A stretch of 19,487 bases of DNA, taken from positions 1-19,487 of the forward strand of contig URQQ01000079.1 of assembly GCA_900549995.1 (NCBI GenBank), read 5' to 3'. The translations under genes were made by a program, and so were the position numbers. Positions 6,590-14,043 of the stretch are shown piece by piece (the stretch's first letter is position 1; the number at the start of each line of letters is the position of its first letter). Source of the stretch: an uncultured Lachnospiraceae bacterium (lineage in GTDB: Bacteria > Bacillota > Clostridia > Lachnospirales > Lachnospiraceae). Below the pieces are notes generated by a model that saw only the letters and a program-made list of their open reading frames with translations, was not told the DNA's origin and did not search any database.

Positions 6590-7945
6590 ATGGCAAAAAG
6601 CAAGAAAAGTGTATTTTTCTGCCAGAACTGCGGGCATGAGGAGAGCAAATGGCTTGGCCAGTGCCCCATGTGTAAGGAGTGGAATACATTTGTCGAAGAA
6701 AAGGTGGTTCCGGCGAAGGGAAGTGTGGCGAAGCAGGCACGTTCGGCTGAAGTGGTAGCATTGTCCAGTGTCCAGACAGACCATGAGGAACGGATCAAAA
6801 CAAAGATTGACGAGCTGGACCGGGTACTTGGAGGCGGAATTGTACCGGGATCGTTGATTTTAGTAGGAGGCGATCCGGGGATCGGCAAATCCACACTGCT
6901 TCTGCAGGTCTGCCAGAGACTTTCCGGGGAGAAGAGAAATGTGCTCTACATTTCAGGCGAAGAATCGCTGAAACAGATCAAGTTAAGGGCACAGCGTATG
7001 GGAGAATTTACGGATGAGCTCTACCTGCTGTGTGAGACGAATCTGGAAATCATCCGGTCGGTGATCGAACAGAAAAGACCGGATGTTGTAATCATCGACT
7101 CCATACAGACGATGTACAGCGAAGAGGTAGGTTCGGCTCCGGGAAGTGTGTCACAGGTGAGGGAAGCGACAAATGTGTACATGCAGCTTGCAAAAGGCCT
7201 TGGAATTTCGATTTTCATTGTCGGGCACGTGACAAAAGAAGGGACAGTGGCAGGGCCGAAAGTGCTGGAACATATGGTAGATACAGTACTGTATTTTGAA
7301 GGGGACCGCCATGCGTCCTACCGGATTCTCCGGGGGGTAAAAAACCGGTTCGGATCTACCAATGAAATCGGTGTCTTTGAGATGCGCCAGAGCGGTCTGG
7401 CGGAGGTGGAGAATCCATCGGAATTCATGCTCAACGGCAAGCCGGAAAATGCATCGGGCTCTGTTGTGGCATGCTCTATGGAAGGGACGAGGCCGATTCT
7501 GATTGAGATACAGGCGCTTGTCTGTCAGAGCAATTTTGGTATGCCAAGGAGAACGGCAACCGGGACCGACTATAACCGTGTCAATCTTCTCATGGCAGTT
7601 CTTGAGAAACGCCTGAATATGCCGCTTTCCAATTATGATGCGTATGTCAATATCGCCGGCGGAATTAAGATGAACGAGCCGGCGGTGGATCTCGGGATTG
7701 TGATGGCCGTGGCCTCAAGTTACAAGAACCGTCCGATCGATGAAAAGACGATTGTGTTCGGTGAAGTTGGACTGAGCGGGGAAGTGCGTGCAGTCAGTAT
7801 GCCGGAACAGCGTGTGGCAGAGGCGAAGAAGCTGGGGTTTGAGACTTGCATCATTCCGGAAGTATCCATGGATATGGTAAAAGACATCAAAGGAATCCAT
7901 GTGCTGGGCGTAAAATCTGTCAGCGAGGCAATGAAGTTCATATAG
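6590..7945 (+). CDS. radA: DNA repair protein RadA (Sms)
   Basis: A 451-residue RecA-like branch-migration helicase that processes recombination intermediates. It has an N-terminal C4 zinc finger (Cys11, Cys14, Cys25, Cys28), a Walker A GDPGIGKST (residues 94-102), the RadA-specific KNRFG motif (251-255) and a C-terminal Lon-like domain (about 270-451) with TGTDYNRVNLLMAVLEKR. Length is typical. ATG 6590 follows AAGGAG in the 15-base gap after mobB, so it is the last gene of the molybdenum cofactor operon. No obvious separate promoter is seen in the gap; one could lie inside mobB. The gene ends in a strong terminator. Identification is firm; its operon partnership with cofactor genes is unusual and not obviously functional. 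Confidence 0.96.
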   Translation: MAKSKKSVFFCQNCGHEESKWLGQCPMCKEWNTFVEEKVVPAKGSVAKQARSAEVVALSSVQTDHEERIKTKIDELDRVLGGGIVPGSLILVGGDPGIGKSTLLLQVCQRLSGEKRNVLYISGEESLKQIKLRAQRMGEFTDELYLLCETNLEIIRSVIEQKRPDVVIIDSIQTMYSEEVGSAPGSVSQVREATNVYMQLAKGLGISIFIVGHVTKEGTVAGPKVLEHMVDTVLYFEGDRHASYRILRGVKNRFGSTNEIGVFEMRQSGLAEVENPSEFMLNGKPENASGSVVACSMEGTRPILIEIQALVCQSNFGMPRRTATGTDYNRVNLLMAVLEKRLNMPLSNYDAYVNIAGGIKMNEPAVDLGIVMAVASSYKNRPIDEKTIVFGEVGLSGEVRAVSMPEQRVAEAKKLGFETCIIPEVSMDMVKDIKGIHVLGVKSVSEAMKFI

Positions 7946-7948
7946 AAG

Positions 7949-7997
7949 AAAAGGAGTCCCGGGCCATCAGATACCTTGATGTCCCGGGACTCCTTTT
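7949..7997. terminator. Strong bidirectional terminator between radA and the exporter operon
   Basis: AAAAGGAGTCCCGGG (7949-7963) pairs without mismatch with CCCGGGACTCCTTTT (7983-7997), a 15-bp stem that can extend in the loop through CATCA/TGATG. The right arm runs into TTTTT and the left arm starts with AAAA, so it works both ways. It starts four bases after the radA stop and its last base is within the stop codon (7999-7997) of the convergent permease gene. Confidence 0.9.
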
Positions 7998-9178
7998 TAA
8001 CCCGTATAGCGCAGAGCGTCGATGGGTTTCTTTCTTGCTGCTTTATTGGCCGGATAGAGGCCAAAGGATACGCCGATTGCGATGGAGAATGCGATGGAAA
8101 TCCAGACAACACCAGGGGAAAGGGCATAGGCGGTATCCTGTCCTCCGGCGGCTCCGATGATCTGCAGTGTGAGGAAAGACAAAAGGATTCCAAGCGCACA
8201 TCCGAGGAGGCTTAACATCAACGCTTCAATCAGGAATTGCAGCATGATTGTTCCACGCCCGGCTCCGATGGCTTTGCGGATGCCGATTTCTCTCGTCCTT
8301 TCTGTCACGGAGACGAGCATGATATTCATGATACCGATGCCTCCGACAAGAAGTGAGATAGCGGCAATTCCTCCAAGCAGCAGTGCCAGTGTATTGTTGA
8401 CGCTTTCCATGGCCTCCATGATTGCAGACTGGTTGATGAGCGTAAATGCGTCCTCATCCTGGGAGAAGCGTTCCATGAGGGTTTCGGTGAGAGCGGTTTC
8501 TGCTTCCGCCATTGTCTCTTCGCTGGATGCCGATACACAGAATGATGTAATCGAAGATGATACATCATCGGTCAGCCGGATCAGGGAGGTGTAAGGGATA
8601 TAAGCCTCATAAGTTTCCAGGGTCGAGGAGTCGGAGGAATCTGACATGAGGACTCCAGCAATCAGATAGTCCACGCCGTTTAAGCGGATGGTTTCTCCTG
8701 TGACATCCATTCTGCCCATAACCTCTGTCGCAAGCCCCGCATTGATCACAGCTACATTGGTGTGATTTTCCACATCAGTATTTTTCAGAAAGCGTCCGCC
8801 ATAGAGTTCCAGTTTCTGAATAGATGCGTAAGACCCGGTTGTCCCGTAGACGGTGGCGGTCTCTTCAGAATAAGTACTGGAAGCAGTAACGCTGCTCTGT
8901 GCTGTCGGAGCAGCATCTTCGATCTCGTCAAGATCCGATATTGCGGTGATATCCGCAAGTTTCAGGGGGCTGCCTTTGTCATCTTTTACAGTTACAGTGA
9001 GCAGATTGGTACCGATACTGGAAATCTGGTCATTTACAGAGTCTGTGGTACCGCTTACGAGCGAAACAAGGACAATGAGTGACATTACACCGATAATGAT
9101 ACCAAGCATCGTAAGGAAAGACCGCATCTTATTGGATGCGATGGATTTCCAGGCCATTTTCATTGACTGCAGAATCAT
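7997..9178 (-). CDS. MacB-like ABC transporter permease (FtsX type)
   Basis: A 393-residue permease of the MacB/YknZ kind. There is one membrane segment near the N-terminus (about residues 20-42, in MLGIIIGVMSLIVLVSLVSG), a large extracytoplasmic MacB_PCD domain (about 45-265), then an FtsX domain with three membrane segments (about 268-385) including the coupling signature ERTREIGIRKAIGA. It is expected to work as a dimer with the ATPase encoded just upstream, transmitting ATP-driven motion across the membrane to the adaptor rather than forming a classical channel. Its ATG overlaps the ATPase TGA as ATGA (9175-9178), so the two are translationally coupled. It is the last gene of the four-gene operon and ends in the shared terminator. 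Confidence 0.93.
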   Translation of the reverse strand: MILQSMKMAWKSIASNKMRSFLTMLGIIIGVMSLIVLVSLVSGTTDSVNDQISSIGTNLLTVTVKDDKGSPLKLADITAISDLDEIEDAAPTAQSSVTASSTYSEETATVYGTTGSYASIQKLELYGGRFLKNTDVENHTNVAVINAGLATEVMGRMDVTGETIRLNGVDYLIAGVLMSDSSDSSTLETYEAYIPYTSLIRLTDDVSSSITSFCVSASSEETMAEAETALTETLMERFSQDEDAFTLINQSAIMEAMESVNNTLALLLGGIAAISLLVGGIGIMNIMLVSVTERTREIGIRKAIGAGRGTIMLQFLIEALMLSLLGCALGILLSFLTLQIIGAAGGQDTAYALSPGVVWISIAFSIAIGVSFGLYPANKAARKKPIDALRYTG

Positions 9179-9846
9179 AGGGCTACCTCCTTGATTTTCC
9201 CGTCCAGGATGTGGATACTGCGGTCTGCCTGCCTGGCAACGGAATCATCATGAGTGATCAGGACGATCGTACTCCCCTGGAGGTGGAGTTCGTGAAACAG
9301 CTCCATAATCTCCCGGCTGGTAGCAGAATCCAGATTCCCGGTAGGCTCATCGGCAAGAAATAAGGAAGGGCCGGAGGCAATTGCCCTGGCAATGGCAACT
9401 CTCTGCTGCTGCCCGCCGGAAAGTTCATTGGGCCTGTGCATGCCTCTGCCTTCCAGATGCACCTTTTTCAGAGATTCATTGACCCGGTTTTTCCGGTCTT
9501 CTTTGGGAAGCTTCTGGTAAATCAAAGGAAGTTCAATGTTCTCAGCGGCGGTCATGTTGCCGATCAGATTAAAGTTCTGGAATATAAATCCGATTTTCCG
9601 GTTCCTGATTTTGGCGAGTTCGGTTTCTGTATATTCTTCTATGGGCTGGCCGTCCAGCAGGTACTGCCCGCTGTCGGCCATGTCGAGACATCCGATGATG
9701 TTCATCATCGTTGATTTTCCGCTTCCGGACGGACCGATAATGCTGACAAACTCTCCTTCCTTTACATGCATACTGGCATGGTCAAGAGCATGGACCTCGG
9801 AGTCTCCGATATGGTAAATCTTTGATACATCATTGAATATAATCAT
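9175..9846 (-). CDS. MacB/LolD-type ABC transporter ATP-binding protein
   Basis: A 223-residue nucleotide-binding subunit that powers the permease. Visible are Walker A GPSGSGKST (residues 38-46), a Q-loop in IFQNFNLI, the signature LSGGQQQRVAIARA, Walker B with LFLADEPTGNLDS and the switch histidine in LITHD. Length is normal for a stand-alone ATPase of this class. ATG 9846 follows GGAGGT six bases upstream, and that site lies in the 14-base gap after the adaptor gene. It overlaps the permease gene by four bases. The pairing with an FtsX permease and an HlyD-like adaptor places it in the YknXYZ/MacAB type of exporter rather than in a substrate importer. Confidence 0.95.
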   Translation of the reverse strand: MIIFNDVSKIYHIGDSEVHALDHASMHVKEGEFVSIIGPSGSGKSTMMNIIGCLDMADSGQYLLDGQPIEEYTETELAKIRNRKIGFIFQNFNLIGNMTAAENIELPLIYQKLPKEDRKNRVNESLKKVHLEGRGMHRPNELSGGQQQRVAIARAIASGPSLFLADEPTGNLDSATSREIMELFHELHLQGSTIVLITHDDSVARQADRSIHILDGKIKEVAL

Positions 9847-9860
9847 TGCAATACCTCCAA

Positions 9861-11849
9861 TTACTGTGTCTGGCCGGATTTGTCCTGTCTGCCGCCGCCT
9901 TCACCGCCAGGAGACATGCCAGAGGGTGCTCCGCCGGAAGGCATCTCCCCGTCCGGCATACTGCCGCCGCCGAAACCGCCCATCATATCCGGCATACTGC
10001 CGTTGCTGCTGTCGGAACTGTCGGCCTTCAGGTAGTAAACGGTGTCGCCTTCCTGTAATCCACTGGTAATTGCTACCTGGCTTCCGTTGGATAACCCCGT
10101 TTCCACTTCGACTTCATCGGTCAGGTTGCCGTCATCATCTTTCCCTGTATAGACGAAAGTGCTGCTGCCTTTTTCCTGAAGAGCATTGACCGGAATCAGT
10201 ATGGCGTCATTGGCTTCATCAATGTGCAGGGTTGCGGAAGCACTCATCCCCAGTTTCATATCGTCAGTCTTATCCAGAGTGATTTCTACCTGGTATTTGG
10301 CACTGCTGCTGCCGCTTGGGGCCGTAGAGGCGACGCTTTTGATTGTTCCTTCGAACTCCTGTCCCTCCAGGGCATCTAAGATGATGGAAGCAGTCTGCCC
10401 TTCCTTTACGGAGAGGATGTCAAGTTCGTCTACATTGATGGATACAGCAGCCTGATCCTGACTTGCAATGGAAAATGCGGCGGTTTCATATGGGCTGTAG
10501 TCAGAGGCCTGGGAGCCTGTGGAGGTACTTTCAGCGGAAGCGGATGAGGCAATGGAACTGCTTCCCGCAGTGGATCCGCCCAGGGAACCAGTTAAAGAGT
10601 CTGTCTGATCCGAGGAAACTGTGCCTGAGTCAATGCTGCCGGAACTGCTGTTATTTAAGGCGCCATCCTGAGTATTTTGTTCTCCGGAATTTTCTGCCAG
10701 GGATGTATTTCCTGAAGTATCTTTGTCATTTGTTTCCGCGCCTGTCTTTGCAAATTTCGCTTTGATTCTGAGGATACTGTGTCCGGCGTCATTTTTTAGA
10801 ACTTCCGCTGTTACATCCGCACCTTTTACTTCCGGGAGTATGCTGCCGGAAAATTCGTACCCTGAGCGGGCCGTCAGCCGGAGTTCAGCGGTATATACGG
10901 TATCAGCCTGAAAGGTATCGGTAGAGCAGTTCCAGGAGATGGTTCCGGTGTATTCATCATTTTCTGTAATTTCAGACTGCGGTGTCTGGCCGGTAACCGG
11001 TGCTGTGACGTCGATGGAGCAGGTTTCAATCAGGACGGTTTCGGAATCCGAAGTTTTCTCTGCGTCGGTGTCTGCGTCAGCTTCTTCATCTTTCAGTGTT
11101 TTGAGGCTGGTGTCATCGGAAACCCCGACGTCTTTGGCAACGCCGGAAGATCCGGTTGCAGTACTAAGAGAGATGACGCTGTACTGGCTGCCTGAGGTGG
11201 AGAGTTTTGATACGGAGTTTCCAGAGGATGTACTGCCGGAGGAAACCGTTTGTGAAGAACTATCGGAACTGCCGGAAGATTTTGTGATTTCAGTATCAGC
11301 AGAAACATTGATGCTGCTGATGGTTCCTGCACAGGATGCAGTGATGACCTGCGTATTCAAAAGATTACTGAGTGCGGCCTGGGCACTTGTCAGTTCTTCG
11401 AGTTTCCCATCCAGTACAGTGGCCTCCAGAAATTCTGTCGTGTCGGAAGAAGTATACCCGGATAAATTACTGATTTCATCCTGCACAGTTTCAATGCTTT
11501 CATTGACCTCGAGAAGTTCGCTGGCGATCGACGCAGCATCCAGTGTGGCAAGATGCTGCCCGGCCGTCACCGTATCTCCGCTTTCCACCAGTACTTCTTT
11601 TACCTTCACACCGACGGGAACGACAATATCTGTAGCTGCTCCGCCCGAAAGGGTTCCGGTTCCGACCACCGTGGTGCTGATACTGCCTGTCTCGGCGGTG
11701 GCAGACTGGACCGTCATTTCTGCCGCCTGGATTTTGGTGCTCCTTCCGCGGAAGATAAGACCTGCGACAAGCGCCGCGATTAAAATGACGGCCGTGGCAG
11801 CTCCGCCTATGAATAATTTTTTCTTTTTCAGATGTTTTAGTTTTTCCAT
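9861..11849 (-). CDS. Oversized HlyD/MacA-type membrane-fusion adaptor with an inserted Ig-like domain
   Basis: A 662-residue adaptor; ordinary family members have about 370-450. Order of parts: a basic N-terminus and one membrane anchor (residues 11-33), first lipoyl half (about 72-106, VKVKEVLVESGDTVTAGQ), a short helical hairpin (106-165), second lipoyl half (168-184, ASCAGTISSINV), a Ser/Thr-rich linker (185-270), an Ig-like beta domain (about 276-368, TAPVTGQTPQSEITENDEY, TGTISW and VYTAELRLTARSGYEFSG), a second Ser/Thr-rich linker (369-450), the beta-barrel (456-545, INVDELDILSVKEGQ), the membrane-proximal domain (546-606) and a Gly/Met/Pro-rich tail (607-662). In YknX-like proteins the second lipoyl half runs almost directly into the VDELDI strand, so about 270 residues are extra here. 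It bridges the ABC permease and the cell wall space. ATG 11849 has GGAGGG upstream and lies 21 bases after the lipoprotein gene. Confidence 0.88.
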   Translation of the reverse strand: MEKLKHLKKKKLFIGGAATAVILIAALVAGLIFRGRSTKIQAAEMTVQSATAETGSISTTVVGTGTLSGGAATDIVVPVGVKVKEVLVESGDTVTAGQHLATLDAASIASELLEVNESIETVQDEISNLSGYTSSDTTEFLEATVLDGKLEELTSAQAALSNLLNTQVITASCAGTISSINVSADTEITKSSGSSDSSSQTVSSGSTSSGNSVSKLSTSGSQYSVISLSTATGSSGVAKDVGVSDDTSLKTLKDEEADADTDAEKTSDSETVLIETCSIDVTAPVTGQTPQSEITENDEYTGTISWNCSTDTFQADTVYTAELRLTARSGYEFSGSILPEVKGADVTAEVLKNDAGHSILRIKAKFAKTGAETNDKDTSGNTSLAENSGEQNTQDGALNNSSSGSIDSGTVSSDQTDSLTGSLGGSTAGSSSIASSASAESTSTGSQASDYSPYETAAFSIASQDQAAVSINVDELDILSVKEGQTASIILDALEGQEFEGTIKSVASTAPSGSSSAKYQVEITLDKTDDMKLGMSASATLHIDEANDAILIPVNALQEKGSSTFVYTGKDDDGNLTDEVEVETGLSNGSQVAITSGLQEGDTVYYLKADSSDSSNGSMPDMMGGFGGGSMPDGEMPSGGAPSGMSPGGEGGGRQDKSGQTQ

Positions 11850-11870
11850 TTTTCCCTCCTGAAAGTTGGT

Positions 11871-13850
11871 TTATAACTGTGACGGTTTTTCCGTATCATA
11901 ATCTGACCATGACGAAATTTCTGAGGCACCAGAGACATCTCCGGTTTTATCATAAGAATCTACGGTCACAGTCAGTGCACTGTCTCCCTCTGCGTAGACC
12001 GTCTGGTCTGTGCCTTTTATGGTCACGGTTTTTCCGTCTGCATCCTTTATGGTGCCTGCATTGGAGAGGCTGGTCAACGTACTGTCCTTTGTAACAATCC
12101 ATGTGGAATCCTGGTCAATCGTAAGATTGCAGTAACCTTCCCCGCCGCTTTGGGCATATGTTTCATCGTTTATCACTGCGCCGGTCAGAGTGCTTCCGCT
12201 GGTCATGTAGAAGTCAAGCTGGCTGATGCTGTCCCAGAGGACATCCCCTGTCATCTCCTGGCTGATTGCTGTGAACAGGCAGTCTGCTCCGTTCTGCCCG
12301 GAGGTTCCCCAGCCCCGCTGGTTATGATTGCCGGTGCACCGGAGGAAAAATTCGCTGTCATTTGCATACGTAATGTTTACATTTGAAAGAGTGAAGGTGG
12401 ATTCGGTGTTGGTTGTGTAGAACATCCCTCCGTTTTGTGCAGTCAGGCTGCCGCCGTCCATCTCAAATGTACTGTTGCCGACTTCGGAATCCCCCGACAT
12501 GCTCTGATACAGGATGACATTCCAGGTACAGTCATTTTGTTCATTGTCACTCATATTCCCTGTTAAATCACAGTCAAATAAACGCAGGGAGTTGAGACCT
12601 TCAATGCAGACTGCTTCGGAGCCATTGGATGTGAGCTGTGCATTGTTTACAGCAATGTCGGCGGTGCTGTAAACTGCCGGAGAACCAATTCCGTTTGAAG
12701 TATAGGTGCCCCCATCTGCCACCAGTTTGCCGCCGCCCCGGTCACTTCTGATTGCAGCAGAAGATTCCCCGGAAGTTTCTACATCCATATTCCAGGCCAG
12801 GAGGGTACCGCCGCCTGCCACATGAATACCGCCCGATGTATCCTGGGTAGTAGTGATTTTGGTGTCAGAGGTGTATACTTTGCCGGCGTCATATGCAAAG
12901 ATTCCGGCAGCTCCTGCGGCGTCTGTGCTGATGGTGCTGCTGCCTACATAGGCGGTTCCATCTGTAGTAAGGAGTGCGGCACCGACGCCATAGAAACTGG
13001 AGTTGTCACCTCCGGTGCTGTCTGACGATTCTCTGGTGACTGTCAGATTTTTCAAAACAGCTGATGCACCGTCCAAGAGGTGGATGGCATTCTCGTCGGT
13101 TCCGGTGGAGGTTATGGTTTCTCCGTCTTTTTCTGTATCTTCAGAATATTCTTCGGCGGCATCATAGTTTTCTATACCGCCGGATTGCCCCGGTCCCTGA
13201 CCCATGGAAATTACAGTAATTTCTTCCACATTACCGTCATCGTCATAAGTGACTGTTACAGTGTCTCCTTCGGAGATATCATCGAGTGAAATCTCTTCCT
13301 CAGATTGTTCTGGTGCTTCCCCGGATGGCCTGTCAGGTGCCTCACTGCTGCCGCTTGTGGTGTCTGCGGTATCCTGGTTATCAGAAGATTCCTCCTTTGA
13401 CTCCCCGGAAGGTGCCGTATCAGAAGGTGGTTCTTCGGAAGGTGCTTCACCGGAAGGAGCCTCGCCGGAAGGAGCCTCACCCATACCGCCGCCTGGCTGT
13501 CCGCCCATGCTCTGGCGTTTGATTACGGTATCTGATTCGATCTGAATCTCTTTTTCCTCGCCTGTCAGATCCAGCATAGAGGGAGTTTCTCCGTCCTGCG
13601 GTGCATTACCGTCAGGCATTTCTTCCGGCTTTTCGGAGTCATCGGAATCTGAGGGGGTGTCTTCAGGTTTTTCCATTTCCTTTTGTGTTCCGACCTCGAT
13701 TGTGAGAATATCGTCGCTGATTTCTGCGACCTGCCCGTAAATGGTCTGGCCTGCGTCGGAAGCTGTGGTGCTGTTGTTTTCTGAGCAGCCGGTCAGCAGA
13801 GCGAAACTTAAAGTGATCCCAAGCATAGTACCAATATATTTTTTCTTCAT
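11871..13850 (-). CDS. Secreted lipoprotein with acidic EAPSG-repeat stalk and right-handed beta-helix domain
   Basis: A 659-residue exported lipoprotein. The signal peptide MKKKYIGTMLGITLSFALLTGC ends in a lipobox LLTGC with Cys22 as the lipidated residue. Then come a small beta domain (about 36-112, IYGQVAEISDDILTIEV) interrupted by an acidic Pro-rich stretch, a low-complexity stalk (112-187) with five EAPSG-like pentapeptides, the return of the small domain (188-216, EGDTVTVTYDDDGNVEEITV), and from about 243 to 630 a repetitive Gly/Ser/Thr/Asn-rich region with strand-turn periodicity (NAIHLLDGASAVLKNLTV, GIHVAGGGTLLAWNMDV, SAAIRSDRGGGKLVADGG) typical of right-handed beta-helices. The open frame extends to 13967, but the signal peptide and GAAAGGAT eight bases upstream set the start at 13850. 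It leads the exporter operon under the shared operator. It may be a wall-facing binding protein, adhesin or exporter accessory; no catalytic site is evident, and a Cthe_2159-like carbohydrate-binding domain is one possibility. Confidence 0.85.
   Translation of the reverse strand: MKKKYIGTMLGITLSFALLTGCSENNSTTASDAGQTIYGQVAEISDDILTIEVGTQKEMEKPEDTPSDSDDSEKPEEMPDGNAPQDGETPSMLDLTGEEKEIQIESDTVIKRQSMGGQPGGGMGEAPSGEAPSGEAPSEEPPSDTAPSGESKEESSDNQDTADTTSGSSEAPDRPSGEAPEQSEEEISLDDISEGDTVTVTYDDDGNVEEITVISMGQGPGQSGGIENYDAAEEYSEDTEKDGETITSTGTDENAIHLLDGASAVLKNLTVTRESSDSTGGDNSSFYGVGAALLTTDGTAYVGSSTISTDAAGAAGIFAYDAGKVYTSDTKITTTQDTSGGIHVAGGGTLLAWNMDVETSGESSAAIRSDRGGGKLVADGGTYTSNGIGSPAVYSTADIAVNNAQLTSNGSEAVCIEGLNSLRLFDCDLTGNMSDNEQNDCTWNVILYQSMSGDSEVGNSTFEMDGGSLTAQNGGMFYTTNTESTFTLSNVNITYANDSEFFLRCTGNHNQRGWGTSGQNGADCLFTAISQEMTGDVLWDSISQLDFYMTSGSTLTGAVINDETYAQSGGEGYCNLTIDQDSTWIVTKDSTLTSLSNAGTIKDADGKTVTIKGTDQTVYAEGDSALTVTVDSYDKTGDVSGASEISSWSDYDTEKPSQL
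13404..13478 (-). repeat. Five tandem 15-bp units encoding EAPSG-like pentapeptides
   Basis: Residues 125-149 of the lipoprotein read EAPSG EAPSG EAPSE EPPSD TAPSG. The first two DNA units are nearly identical (consensus GAAGGAGCCTCACCG on the plus strand) and the others diverge, so copy number probably changes by slippage without breaking the frame. Confidence 0.85.
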
Positions 13851-13858
13851 GATGTGCC

Positions 13859-13866
13859 ATCCTTTC
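13859..13866 (-). promoter_or_regulatory. Ribosome binding site of the lipoprotein gene
   Basis: GAAAGGAT lies eight bases before the ATG at 13850 and fixes the start at the signal peptide rather than at 13967. Confidence 0.7.
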
Positions 13867-13897
13867 AGAGTGAATGTGTATTTTACTTTTCTGCTGT

Positions 13898-13930
13898 AGT
13901 ATAAGAAAAGTACCTTAAATGTACTTAAAA
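13898..13930 (-). promoter_or_regulatory. Operator and promoter of the lipoprotein-adaptor-ABC operon
   Basis: On the minus strand TTTTAAGTACATTTAAG (13930-13914) contains a TTTAAG-N4-TTTAAG direct repeat of 10-bp period. Ten bases later comes TATACT (13903-13898), a good -10. No good -35 is present 17 bases from it; the repeat covers that position, as in promoters activated by OmpR-family regulators. The same 17 bases occur at 16054-16070 before the response regulator gene. An extra inverted repeat AAGTAC-N7-GTACTT (13926-13908) exists only at this copy. Confidence 0.65.
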
Positions 13931-13983
13931 TTGGACATGCAGAAACTGTGAAAAGTCTGTGACGCAATTGTGTCTATCATAAA

Positions 13984-14042
13984 AAGACTTCTGTTTTACG
14001 GGCCATCAGAAAGATCGATGGTCTTTGTAAAACAGAAGTCTT
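13984..14042 (-). terminator. Terminator of the response regulator-histidine kinase operon
   Basis: AAGACTTCTGTTTTAC (13984-13999) pairs perfectly with GTAAAACAGAAGTCTT (14027-14042), a 16-bp stem, and GCCATC/GATGGT can extend it in the loop. In the minus direction the stem is followed by a run of T (13985-13981). It begins two bases after the kinase stop and separates the kinase from the downstream lipoprotein operon. Confidence 0.88.
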
Positions 14043-14043
14043 C

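Noticed and set aside
10939..11862. A 307-codon plus-strand open frame opposite the adaptor gene
   Set aside because: Its translation is Ser/Val/Pro-rich and mirrors the Ser/Thr-rich adaptor codons on the other strand; it has no ribosome binding site and no recognisable domain.
13404..13478. Tandem repeat as a CRISPR array
   Set aside because: Units are 15 bp, adjacent without spacers, and in frame within a coding sequence.
13851..13967. A longer N-terminus for the lipoprotein
   Set aside because: The 39 extra residues would bury the signal peptide, and the putative -10 and operator fall inside them; a good ribosome binding site precedes 13850.
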